Position numbers and translations under genes: made by a program
The notes under the pieces: model-generated
What the model was told of the DNA's origin: nothing
The model's input: only the letters and a program-made list of their open reading frames with translations
Database searches by the model: none
In this document: positions 9,067 to 17,531 of the stretch, piece by piece
How the letters are laid out: every line of letters begins with the position of its first letter
How positions within the stretch are numbered: the stretch's first letter is position 1
Source: an uncultured Alphaproteobacteria bacterium
GTDB lineage: Bacteria > Pseudomonadota > Alphaproteobacteria > Rs-D84
Length of the DNA stretch: 64,000 bases
NCBI GenBank assembly: GCA_947367055.1
Contig: CANBCI010000002.1
Span: 1 to 64,000 of the forward strand
Reading direction: 5' to 3'

Positions 9067-9989
9067 TATATTTCATCTAGTCTTTTCTTTGCCAGTTCTT
9101 CGGAAGCCGCAATTGAAGATTTTATTGTGTTGCACGCCGTGTCATAGAATGTGCAGAACTGTACCGCCGCCGATTTTTCAGATTCAAATCCAATGGCGCA
9201 TTTGTTCCTCATATTGTTTTGACATATTGTTTCAACGCACAAATCGCGGGCCTCATTGTTTTCACAGCCTTTTTGTGCAGCGTTTAATTTTGCTGTGCGT
9301 TTGTCTTGGTATGATTTAACGATACTGGCCAGCAATACATCCGCATTCTTTACCGCGTCGTCGCGTGCCGTAATCAATCCTTCGCGTATTGAAGACAGGT
9401 ATTGGTCGCAACCGGTGGCTTCCACACTACATGCGGAAAAGTAATTGTTGAACACCGTGTCATCTTCGCATGCACTGTAATCCGCACCGCACTTTTTGTC
9501 TGCGATTAGGCATGCGGTAATGTCTGTTTTGCACGATGCGCTTGTTACGGTCTTTTTCAATGATGCGCGCGCCGAATCGCGTTGCGCGGTAACACCGGCG
9601 GCTTTGCATGATTGTTCGATCAATGTGTCATATGTGTCCGCGACATCGTCCGTGGTGCATGTCCCGCCCAGTTTCGCAATACATTGCGCCGTGGCCCAGG
9701 CATAACGTTCGCCGGGGTCGGTTGGGGCGGATTTTAATTCTTTTTCAGTCAAAGTGTTTTTGGATGATGCACCGACCGACAGGCTTTGCATTCCTTTTTT
9801 GGTCGGCGGGGTGCCGGCGCTGGATGTGCCGCAATACTGGCATCGCGCGGCGGCATTGGATGAAATGTTTATTGCGCACGCCGAATCCAGGCATCGCGTC
9901 AGGTTCGCCTTGGAACATGCCGCCGCCGCATGGCCCGTCACCGGGAACAATGCCGCAACAAATACAAAGAACAATATGTTTGTTTTCAT
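9066..9989 (-). CDS. Secreted Cys-rich protein, first gene of the 9989-to-5209 operon
   Basis: The signal peptide MKTNILFFVFVAALFPVTGHA is followed by AAACSK. The mature part has many Cys in short motifs: CLDSACAINISSNAAARCQYC, CKTDITACLIADKKC, CGADYSACEDD, CVETICQNNMRNKCAIG. It is a shorter member of the CG-x-[ND]-[FYW]-x-x-C group, with no enzymatic motif. The SD is AAGAGAGAG, and a minus-strand promoter with TTGCAG/TATAGT lies upstream. It is co-transcribed with the next two genes (TAATG overlap with 7756-9066). A structural or adhesive envelope role is only inference. Confidence 0.8.
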   Translation of the reverse strand: MKTNILFFVFVAALFPVTGHAAAACSKANLTRCLDSACAINISSNAAARCQYCGTSSAGTPPTKKGMQSLSVGASSKNTLTEKELKSAPTDPGERYAWATAQCIAKLGGTCTTDDVADTYDTLIEQSCKAAGVTAQRDSARASLKKTVTSASCKTDITACLIADKKCGADYSACEDDTVFNNYFSACSVEATGCDQYLSSIREGLITARDDAVKNADVLLASIVKSYQDKRTAKLNAAQKGCENNEARDLCVETICQNNMRNKCAIGFESEKSAAVQFCTFYDTACNTIKSSIAASEELAKKRLDEI

Positions 9990-10006
9990 CTCTCTCTTTT
10001 CAACAA

Positions 10007-10035
10007 ACTATATCAAAAAAAGGCGCAGTCTGCAA
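10007..10035 (-). promoter_or_regulatory. Promoter of the Cys-rich/OmpA operon
   Basis: On the minus strand, TTGCAG (10030-10035), 17-bp spacer, TATAGT (10007-10012), ahead of the gene starting at 9989. Confidence 0.6.
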
Positions 10036-10084
10036 AAGAAAAAGACGCATCAATTGCAAAAAAGGAAGAATTTATATTTAATGC

Positions 10085-10113
10085 TTGACAAACTATATTA
10101 TTTTGTCTATATT
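10085..10113 (+). promoter_or_regulatory. Promoter of 10144-11667
   Basis: TTGACA (10085-10090), 17-bp spacer, TATATT (10108-10113). Very similar promoters precede the two related genes at 15579 and 36886. Confidence 0.8.
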
Positions 10114-10143
10114 TTTGTTTGTAAGATAATAAAGTAGGAAGAT

Positions 10144-11667
10144 ATGACAAAAGATAACAATAGTCAAAAACAAGATTTGTCAGCCAGCGTAGGGCCGGAA
10201 TTGCTGACGGATGCAAAGATGGCGGAATTGTTTGGCGATAATTTTTCGCATCTGGCGTATATCAATTTTGACGATAATTCCTGCAATTGTACCACATATA
10301 ACGGGCGCGAACTTTTAAATATTAAAAATACTATGAAAAAGGCGCTGGAGTTCAAAAATCAACTGGAAAGACATTCTGATATGTTGCAGGCAGCTAATCC
10401 GGCGACGATGGTTGCTATGGCTGCGATGACGGTAAAGAGTTCTGAACATCAGCACAGACAGTGGGGCAAATTGATTTCCCGGCCGGAATATGATCCAAAC
10501 GGCAGCGCAATTGTTTGCATGGTTGTCACCCGGGACGAGGATACGGGTAAAATAAATCCCGTGTCGGAATATTGGCTGGGCGGAATGGATTTCGGCGGAG
10601 TAGAAAGTGATGTCCATGCCAACCTGGCGGCGCGTAATATTTTAGCAAGCTTTGCAGCCGATGGGGCGAACAACGCCAAGTTTTTGGAAAGGGTTGTAAA
10701 ATTGGTGAAATTCCAAAATGGAACATTTTCTAATACAACAAAACAAAAGGGGGCGATAATGCCATTAAATAATGTAAAAAACAAATTAAAAGAATTTTTT
10801 GCCGCAAAAGAAAAATTGGCAAAACTTGGCGCGTCCGCGGCATTGAGTACTTTTGTAATTTGGGCGTCTTGCAATTGCAGCGGTTCAAATAACAAAGCCC
10901 AGGAAAAAGAAGATATTCGTCGCAAATATGCCGACAGTTTGCGCCGCGAACGCATGGACCGGGAACTCTTGCGCGAAAATATCAACGCGGTAATCAAATC
11001 ATCCGAAAACAAGGATTCGCTGATAATGAATTTGCAGGATTCACTGGTTAATGCGGCGGTTTTGCTGAACGAAACCAAGGATTCTTTGGCCGATTGCCGC
11101 CAGAAACAGGCAAATATCAGATGCAAAAATGAAAAGAAAAAGACGGTGTCTAAACCGGTGGCAAAGCCGAAGAAGGTGCCTGCAAAAAATACAAAGCCCG
11201 CGCAAAAAGTTACGCCCGTAAAGGTTGCGCCCGCGCCGCAGGTTAAACCGGCCGTGGTGCCGACCGTGAAACCGCGCCAGGATGAGTGGACTATTGACAC
11301 ATCCAAGGTGTACCAGGCGCAGGAAAATAAACCGATTGTTATTGACCAGCCGCCGGTTTACTATAACCCAAAAGATGCGACGCCCGCGTGTGAAATTCCG
11401 GTTGAGGTTCAACCGCGTACCGCCCCGACAATCAATATAAACGTTAATCAGGGTGCGGTAAATACAACCGTGAATGTCAACAACGGCCCGGTGAACAATT
11501 ATTACAATTGTGTGCCGGCGGCGACAAATGACGGCAATAATGACGTACCGCAACAGGTGGCCCAACCCGCGCAACAGCAGGCGGAAAACCCCGTGCAACA
11601 GTATCAGGAATGTCGCGGCGTTATTGAAACCGTGGTTGTCAAAAGCCGGGTTCGCATACGCAGATAA
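10144..11667 (+). CDS. New-domain protein with putative TM/lipid anchor, coiled coil and Asn/Gln-rich tail
   Basis: Residues 1-190 contain a domain I do not recognise but find again in 15579-16184 and 36886-37473. Its signature is YINFD..TYNGREL, then WGKLISRPEYDPNGSAIV, then charged DEDTGKI. A hydrophobic stretch (LGASAALSTFVIWASCNC, about 235-255) could be a single TM helix. A heptad-like Lys/Glu region (about 260-330), a Lys/Pro/Ala linker, and a C-terminal part rich in Asn, Val and Gln with ININVNQGAVNTTVNVN follow. The N-domain would be cytoplasmic and the tail external if the helix spans the membrane, which is inference. It is a single gene with its own promoter and terminator. Confidence 0.7.
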   Translation: MTKDNNSQKQDLSASVGPELLTDAKMAELFGDNFSHLAYINFDDNSCNCTTYNGRELLNIKNTMKKALEFKNQLERHSDMLQAANPATMVAMAAMTVKSSEHQHRQWGKLISRPEYDPNGSAIVCMVVTRDEDTGKINPVSEYWLGGMDFGGVESDVHANLAARNILASFAADGANNAKFLERVVKLVKFQNGTFSNTTKQKGAIMPLNNVKNKLKEFFAAKEKLAKLGASAALSTFVIWASCNCSGSNNKAQEKEDIRRKYADSLRRERMDRELLRENINAVIKSSENKDSLIMNLQDSLVNAAVLLNETKDSLADCRQKQANIRCKNEKKKTVSKPVAKPKKVPAKNTKPAQKVTPVKVAPAPQVKPAVVPTVKPRQDEWTIDTSKVYQAQENKPIVIDQPPVYYNPKDATPACEIPVEVQPRTAPTININVNQGAVNTTVNVNNGPVNNYYNCVPAATNDGNNDVPQQVAQPAQQQAENPVQQYQECRGVIETVVVKSRVRIRR

Positions 11668-11690
11668 TTTTTTAATATGAATTGAGAATG

Positions 11691-11716
11691 GTCCGCCATT
11701 TATGGCGGACTTTTTG
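11691..11716 (+). terminator. Terminator after 10144-11667
   Basis: GTCCGCC/GGCGGAC hairpin plus TTTTTG. Confidence 0.85.
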
Positions 11717-11781
11717 TTATTTTTTCTCTAGACATATAATTATGTTATTGCTAATATATTTATCACAGAGAGAATTTATAC

Positions 11782-14700
11782 ATGAAGTACATCAGACTTT
11801 TAGTTTTTGCCATTTTTATGATGCCATGTGCACTGCGTGCGGCGACAAATGACTTTATGATTGCCGCGCAATTGTTGTCGGCCGCGAAAAATGCCGATAT
11901 TCAGCAGGTGCAGATTCTTGTAAATAATGGTGCGGATGTAAATTATACCGACAGTACGGGTTTGTCGATTGTGTGTACGGCGCTGATGAATAATGATATT
12001 CGGGCCGCCCAAATTTTGCAGATGTACGGTGCGGACGCGTCAAATTGTGACCGCCAGATAAAGCAATATAATACCCGTACGAAGCCAAAATCCAGCGGGG
12101 GATTGTTCGGCGGGCTCTCTTCTGCCCAAAGCATAGCATTGGCGGCGGCGGGGGCCGCCGTTGTTGTAGGGGGGCTGTTTTTATTAACTGATGTTTTCGA
12201 CCCCAGCAATGACAATGATAACCCCGGGACATCCGGCGGGAACCGACCCGGCGGTGATGGTGGCGGCGGTACGCCGACAAATCCTGCGACGGCCGCATTC
12301 ACAATTCCGTATGGGCCGGCCATGGTCAATGCCACCGCAGAAACGGAAAAATATACTGAAAACCTGAACTTGTATAGCGCATCGCCATATCTGGATTCGT
12401 TTAATGTAATGAATGCGCTGGGGCAAAATTCGGATAATGTGGGCGGTCAAAATTATATGTTGCTGATGCATGGATACTCGCCGTGGGCGCGCGGTTATCA
12501 GGGAATGCGGACACTGCGTTATGCCAATGGCTCGCCCGTGCCGAACACCGTGCTGGGGGGAATAAACATAAAGGGAATAGAGGTTGGCGGCGGTCGCCCG
12601 ACGGGCGTTGCGCTGGTCACAGAAAACGGTGTTAATTCTGCGCCAAAGCCAAAGGGTGACGGAACCGTTACCGCCCAGACCGGGTCACTGGATGACAGAT
12701 TGCTGGCATGGACCACCATAACCGGTGGTGTCCCGGAAACGCATCCGGAAATCACCAATTTTTCCAGCAAGTATTACAACAATCTTATTGTCTTGGGCAA
12801 TACGGATGAAACAAAATTGGTTGATGCCTATACCACCGAAGACGGCAGTATTTTAGATGAAATGGATTTGTCCGGTTTTGGCACGGCCGTGAATAATTTA
12901 TATGCCGGCAGTCGCGACAATTTATTGGCAAAAATTGTCGGTGGTGCCCAGTCTGGTTTTGCCGGCGGCGATTTCCTGGGATTTATGCCGAACGGCCAAA
13001 TGTCAATTTATCGCACCGGTGGTGGCGTCGGCATGGTTGAGGCAACTGAAAAAACACAAATCGGCACATATGAAACAACCGACGGGGTGTTAAGCAAAAT
13101 TACCCTAACCGACGGTACAGTATTAACCGTAACCCAGACTGGAACCAAGATTGTCGCGAAAAACGATAATGTTGAGTATAACGGATATATTGGTGCGGAC
13201 GGCCTGTTGTATGTCGACAATAATGGCGATAACAAAATTGATATTGCCTATAAATTGGAAAACGGCGATATGACCATTGCCAAGGAAACGGGCGTAATCG
13301 ATTACAAAAATTACGCGGCGATGATAAACGCGTCCGAACATGCCAAGGCGAATTCAGATTTGGCCGGCGGCCGGTCGCGTGTTGATATAATTGCAAATAC
13401 AAATGTTATCGCGCCGCTGCATTTGAACACGGCGCGCACGATTGATGATATATTGGCGGCCGGAACGGCCACCGCCGCCCGCAGCGAGGCTTTTTACCAA
13501 TACATAAACGATATTTATGATTTGAACAAAAATGATGATTCCACCCCCGGGGCGGATGCACTTTCTTTCTTTAACGGTTTGGGGGCCTCATACTCACCCT
13601 TGGTGTTATTTTCAACCGGGGCGTTTGAAACGGGGGCGAATTATTCCGGAAAAACTTTGACGGCGACATTTGAAAATGCGGCGCCGCTAATATTTGGAAC
13701 CAATATGTCGCACCTGTTTATGTCCGTTGTTGCGGTTGGTGCCAATGGCGCCGGGACGTCCGGCGCATCCAGTGTTGCCGGTTATTCCCCGTCCGGGAAA
13801 ATCGGGTTGTCACAATGGGCGCTCGGCGATACGGAATACAGGGCCCGTGCATGCGGCGTTGCAGGCAAGGGCGCAAATGGTGTTGACCCGTGGTGTTTTG
13901 CGGCGGCGGGTCTGACGGATGAATTGGCGACCGCGGCCGCCGCCGGTGCGGCGGGTGTATTAAAATCCGCGTTTTCCGGCATGGACGGCATGATGACAAA
14001 TCAGCAGTTGTTCACTTTGATGGCACTGACTGCGGACGGGGCATACCTGGGGACATCGACCAGTGGGACGCCATTAACCAAGGAAACATTGACCGCGCAT
14101 TTGCAATCTATGTATGAATTGCCAAATGATTATCAATTTCGGGTTGATAATGGCGAAGATTATCTGGAGGTTTTCAAGGAAGTCTTCGGTTACGGCTTGA
14201 TAAACCTGGAACGCGCGACCAAACCGACATCAAAAATATATTTTTATGACGCGGCGGCCAATAAAATCGTAAGTGGAAACGGAAATGCGTATTGGCGGTC
14301 GGCATCAAATACCGTGTTCCGCGCATCAAACGCATTTCGTCCGCGCGCCGCGTCAATTAGTGCCCCGTTCTATGATATACTGGAAAGCATTGACGGCGAA
14401 TTAAGATTGCCGCGTGTATGGCAAAATGAATTTGCAATCGGCGCCATGGACAAGCATGGCCTCTACATGGGCGATGTTTTGGGTGAATTTAAAACACGCC
14501 GCGTGGACGCCCCGCGGGTTCAGATTGGAAACATTGGCTTTTCAATGTCCGCATCTGAAAAGCCGTATTCCGATAATCTGGGGGGGCTTGATAATATAAA
14601 ATTGGATTATGCAACGGAAAATTGGGACATGGCCGCATCGTATCAGCGGTATTTGACAGACGGCGCTTCGCGCTTTGACGGAATGCACAATCCGATTTGG

Positions 14701-15465
14701 GCAATGGCATCAAATGCGATGACGATTGACACCGATTTTAAATCGGGCGCATGGCGTTTTGGTGGCCGTGCGTTTTCGGGTGCAATAACGGATGACGGGT
14801 TGCTGGAAAACGATCCGACAATTTCATCGCAATATACGCCGGCGCGTCTGGGCGGGATATATGGCGCCGAAACACATGTCGGGTGGCATGGCAAAAAATT
14901 TGGATTTAACGCGTCAATTGGTGCGGTGCGCGAAACGGACACCCTGTTGGGGGCGCAGACGGGCGGCCTGTTGGATATGGGGGCGGGCGACACACTGTAT
15001 GTTGATAGCGAAATGCGCTATGCGGTGCGCGAAAATCTGACCTTTACGGCGCGATCAACCTTTGCGCGTACAACCGCGGACGCCGCCGGTCAAAATATAC
15101 TTGGGTTGACCCACATGGATTCGAACTCTTTCGCGGTCGGCGTGGATGCGGGCAATTTTAGTTTCTCGCTGTCGCAGCCGTTGACGGTGACCGGTGGGAC
15201 GATGAAGTACGCGTATTCCGATTATGATGTTGTTGAAACGGATGACGGAAAATACGATTTGGTTGTGCGTGATGCGCATGTGGCGAATGTGTTGCTGTCG
15301 CCGGAACACCGTGAACTGCGTTTAAGCGCCGCGTATCGTCATAATTTTGGTCAATTTACGGACGGGGCAATCGGGTTTATTTACCGCGTCAACCCCAACA
15401 ATACAAACGAATTCGGAAATGAATCCATATTCATGCTAAAAATGTCCCACCGTTTGGGGATATAA
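11782..15465 (+). CDS. Ankyrin-containing autotransporter with degenerate S8 (subtilase-like) passenger
   Basis: A signal peptide (IRLLVFAIFMMPCALRA) is followed by two ankyrin-like units (AAKNADIQQVQILVNNGADVNY and the next 33 residues). A hydrophobic Ala/Gly helix (IALAAAGAAVVVGGLFLL) and a long passenger come next. Its late part (ARACGVAG..WCFAAAG, AAGVLKSAFSGM, FGYGLINLERAT) matches the end of subtilase autotransporter passengers, but the GTSMAAP-type Ser motif is absent and I find no convincing DTG or HGT motif, so it is probably not a protease. The last 300 residues or so form a classic beta-barrel translocator (alternating Tyr/Phe strands, ending MSHRLGI). The ankyrin segment before an internal helix is unusual for an outer-membrane protein. 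Passenger residues about 470-490 carry a VDNNGDNKID calcium-loop-like sequence. Confidence 0.8.
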   Translation: MKYIRLLVFAIFMMPCALRAATNDFMIAAQLLSAAKNADIQQVQILVNNGADVNYTDSTGLSIVCTALMNNDIRAAQILQMYGADASNCDRQIKQYNTRTKPKSSGGLFGGLSSAQSIALAAAGAAVVVGGLFLLTDVFDPSNDNDNPGTSGGNRPGGDGGGGTPTNPATAAFTIPYGPAMVNATAETEKYTENLNLYSASPYLDSFNVMNALGQNSDNVGGQNYMLLMHGYSPWARGYQGMRTLRYANGSPVPNTVLGGINIKGIEVGGGRPTGVALVTENGVNSAPKPKGDGTVTAQTGSLDDRLLAWTTITGGVPETHPEITNFSSKYYNNLIVLGNTDETKLVDAYTTEDGSILDEMDLSGFGTAVNNLYAGSRDNLLAKIVGGAQSGFAGGDFLGFMPNGQMSIYRTGGGVGMVEATEKTQIGTYETTDGVLSKITLTDGTVLTVTQTGTKIVAKNDNVEYNGYIGADGLLYVDNNGDNKIDIAYKLENGDMTIAKETGVIDYKNYAAMINASEHAKANSDLAGGRSRVDIIANTNVIAPLHLNTARTIDDILAAGTATAARSEAFYQYINDIYDLNKNDDSTPGADALSFFNGLGASYSPLVLFSTGAFETGANYSGKTLTATFENAAPLIFGTNMSHLFMSVVAVGANGAGTSGASSVAGYSPSGKIGLSQWALGDTEYRARACGVAGKGANGVDPWCFAAAGLTDELATAAAAGAAGVLKSAFSGMDGMMTNQQLFTLMALTADGAYLGTSTSGTPLTKETLTAHLQSMYELPNDYQFRVDNGEDYLEVFKEVFGYGLINLERATKPTSKIYFYDAAANKIVSGNGNAYWRSASNTVFRASNAFRPRAASISAPFYDILESIDGELRLPRVWQNEFAIGAMDKHGLYMGDVLGEFKTRRVDAPRVQIGNIGFSMSASEKPYSDNLGGLDNIKLDYATENWDMAASYQRYLTDGASRFDGMHNPIWAMASNAMTIDTDFKSGAWRFGGRAFSGAITDDGLLENDPTISSQYTPARLGGIYGAETHVGWHGKKFGFNASIGAVRETDTLLGAQTGGLLDMGAGDTLYVDSEMRYAVRENLTFTARSTFARTTADAAGQNILGLTHMDSNSFAVGVDAGNFSFSLSQPLTVTGGTMKYAYSDYDVVETDDGKYDLVVRDAHVANVLLSPEHRELRLSAAYRHNFGQFTDGAIGFIYRVNPNNTNEFGNESIFMLKMSHRLGI

Positions 15466-15490
15466 ATCTGAATTTTTAAATAAGGTGTCA

Positions 15491-15516
15491 AAATCCCCGG
15501 CATGCCGGGGATTTTT
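15491..15516 (+). terminator. Terminator after the autotransporter
   Basis: AAATCCCCGGC/GCCGGGGATTT near-perfect hairpin with T-run. Confidence 0.9.
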
Positions 15517-15527
15517 ATAATCGTGCC

Positions 15528-15556
15528 TTGACAAATTCACAAATATATACTAGTTT
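15528..15556 (+). promoter_or_regulatory. Promoter of 15579-16184
   Basis: TTGACA (15528-15533), 17-bp spacer, TAGTTT (15551-15556). The TTG start in the ORF track is actually this -35 box, so the true start lies downstream. Confidence 0.75.
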
Positions 15557-15578
15557 TTGTCTAATTACGAGGTGTATT

Positions 15579-16184
15579 GTGACAATAAAAGAAATTGAAA
15601 TTGACGGGATTGCTTATTCTGTGGCGGAAGGCCACTATAAAAAAATCATATCGTATTTAAAAAAGAATGCTCATCAAACCGCACGCATTAAAAATACGAC
15701 CAAGGTGCATAATTTGCGTGATATTCTTACGTATAACATGGCAACTCGTTTGATTGGCCATGCCGATGTCATTTATTATAATTTTGATATGAAGGTGTGG
15801 AATACAAAAATATACAATGGATACCACCTAAATAGTCAAGAGCTCAATACCAAATATGCCATTAGGTTTAAGGAACAATGGATTGATCAAAAAAACGATG
15901 TGGTGGCACCCGTTGTAATGACAATTGATTCCAAGGTTTGTCCCGGCTGGGGGAAATTGGTAGAAAAACCGAAATATAGTCAAAAAGGGACGGCGGTTGT
16001 AGGAAATATTATAATAAGAAACAAAAAAACCAGTAAATTGGAACTATATGGAAAATCGTGGATTTGTGTTAATGTTTATTTTCGTCCGGATGATGCGACC
16101 TGTTCCGGGATGAGCTGGTTTTTGCATGAACTGACCAAGAATTCCGAATTCTTGGGGCGTTTGCGTGCTGATAGCGTCAGATAA
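15579..16184 (+). CDS. Member of the WGKL-domain family, cytoplasmic, unknown function
   Basis: The start is the GTG at 15579, 7 bases after an ACGAGG SD; the upstream part of the track ORF is promoter. The roughly 200-residue protein aligns with 10144-11667 and 36886-37473 over VIYYNFDMKVWNTKIYNGYHL, GWGKLVEKPKYSQKGTAVV and the charged NKKTSKLELYGKSW segment. No signal peptide or TM helix is present and no catalytic motif is obvious. Codon use is more AT-rich than in the autotransporter next to it. It is monocistronic with its own promoter and terminator, as are the two paralogs, which suggests an independently regulated lineage-specific family. Confidence 0.7.
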   Translation: MTIKEIEIDGIAYSVAEGHYKKIISYLKKNAHQTARIKNTTKVHNLRDILTYNMATRLIGHADVIYYNFDMKVWNTKIYNGYHLNSQELNTKYAIRFKEQWIDQKNDVVAPVVMTIDSKVCPGWGKLVEKPKYSQKGTAVVGNIIIRNKKTSKLELYGKSWICVNVYFRPDDATCSGMSWFLHELTKNSEFLGRLRADSVR

Positions 16185-16197
16185 TTTTAAAAAATAA

Positions 16198-16220
16198 AAA
16201 TCCCCCATTCGGGGGATTTT
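16198..16220. terminator. Bidirectional terminator between 15579 gene and DUF1015 gene
   Basis: AAATCCCCC/GGGGGATTT hairpin flanked by A- and T-runs between convergent genes. Confidence 0.85.
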
Positions 16221-16224
16221 ATTA

Positions 16225-17463
16225 TTACGACAATTTGTGAATAACCAACCCACTGCGCAGTTTCGGTTCAAACCATGTCGTTTTTGGCGGCATGATGTTG
16301 CCTGTGTCCGCAATGTCAATAATCTGGCGCATTGTCACCGGGAACAGGGCGAACGCCGCCGCCATTTCGCCGGAATCAACGCGTTTTTGCAATTCGCCGA
16401 GTCCCCGAATACCGCCAACGAAGTCAATGCGTTTGCTGGTGCGCAAATCGCCCAGATTCAGAATTTTATCAAACACCAGATTTGACAGAACCGTCACATC
16501 CAAAACACCGATCGGGTCGTTGTCGTTGTATGTGCCGGGTTTGGCCGTCAATGAATACCATTTGCCGTTCAAATACATCCCAAAGTTATGCAGTTTTGTC
16601 GGCTTGTATATTTCCGTGCCCATTTCCACAACATCAAACGATTCGGACAGTTTTTTCAAAAATTCATCCGGCGTCAGTCCGTTTAAATCCTTGACCACAC
16701 GATTGTAATCAATGACTTTTAATTGGCTTTCGGGGAAAATCACCGCCAGGAAGAAATTGTACTCTTCGTCACCGGTATGGTTCGGGTTTGCTGCGCGTTT
16801 TTCCGCGCCGACCAATGCCGCGGCCGCTGTTCTATGGTGCCCGTCGGCAACATACATTGCAGGAATAGATTTGAATATTTCAGTGATGCGCGCATTGATC
16901 GCATCGTCACGTATCGCCCAGAATTTGTGACCAAATCCGTCGGCCGCGACAAAGTCGTATTCGGGTGCGTTATTCGCGACAAAGTTTGCGACAATTTCGT
17001 TCATTTCCGCAACATCGGGGTATGCAAAGAAAACAGGTTCAATGTTTGCATCCTGAATACGGACGTGAATCATGCGGTCTTCTTCCTTGTCCTTGCGCGT
17101 CAGTTCATGCTTTTTAATTTTGCCGGTCATGTAATCGTCAACATTTGCGGCGGCGACCAAACCATATTGCGTACGACCATCCATTGTCTGGGCATAGATG
17201 TAGTACATTTCCTTTTCGTCTTGGCGCAGCCAGCCGCGTTCCTGCCATAACTTGAAATTTTCAACGGCTTTGTCATAAACAACCTCGGAATGTTCGTCGG
17301 CGATAGGGTCGAAATCAATTTCCGGCTTTATGATATGCAGCAGGGATTTTTCCCCGGCCTCTGTTTTTGCCTCGGCAGAATTCAAGACGTCATACGGACG
17401 TGATGCGACCTCGGCGGCCAGTTCTTTTGGTGGGCGAACACCCGCAAATGGTTTGATTTTCAT
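16225..17463 (-). CDS. DUF1015 family protein (SbnI/serine-kinase-like fold)
   Basis: Family markers are the N-terminal KIKPFAGVRPP..ASRPYDVLNSAEA, the YIYAQTMDGRTQYGLVAA segment and the ADGHHRTAAAA motif near residue 215. DUF1015 proteins include SbnI-type free-serine kinases, but most members are uncharacterised, so the activity is only a suggestion. Length (about 410 aa) is normal. I start at the second Met because AGGAG is 9 bases upstream of it, while the first Met is only about 2 bases from the SD. It is cytoplasmic, with no signal peptide, and appears monocistronic. Confidence 0.85.
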   Translation of the reverse strand: MKIKPFAGVRPPKELAAEVASRPYDVLNSAEAKTEAGEKSLLHIIKPEIDFDPIADEHSEVVYDKAVENFKLWQERGWLRQDEKEMYYIYAQTMDGRTQYGLVAAANVDDYMTGKIKKHELTRKDKEEDRMIHVRIQDANIEPVFFAYPDVAEMNEIVANFVANNAPEYDFVAADGFGHKFWAIRDDAINARITEIFKSIPAMYVADGHHRTAAAALVGAEKRAANPNHTGDEEYNFFLAVIFPESQLKVIDYNRVVKDLNGLTPDEFLKKLSESFDVVEMGTEIYKPTKLHNFGMYLNGKWYSLTAKPGTYNDNDPIGVLDVTVLSNLVFDKILNLGDLRTSKRIDFVGGIRGLGELQKRVDSGEMAAAFALFPVTMRQIIDIADTGNIMPPKTTWFEPKLRSGLVIHKLS

Positions 17464-17531
17464 GTGATGCATCTCCTTTTGGGTTATGTGTAAAGTATAA
17501 TCATATAACCCGAAAAAGGCAAATCATTGTT

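Noticed and set aside
10449-11306. 285-codon minus-strand ORF inside 10144-11667
   Set aside because: It is antisense to a gene with clear promoter, SD and paralogs, and its composition (Phe/Ser/Leu-rich) is typical of a reverse-frame shadow.
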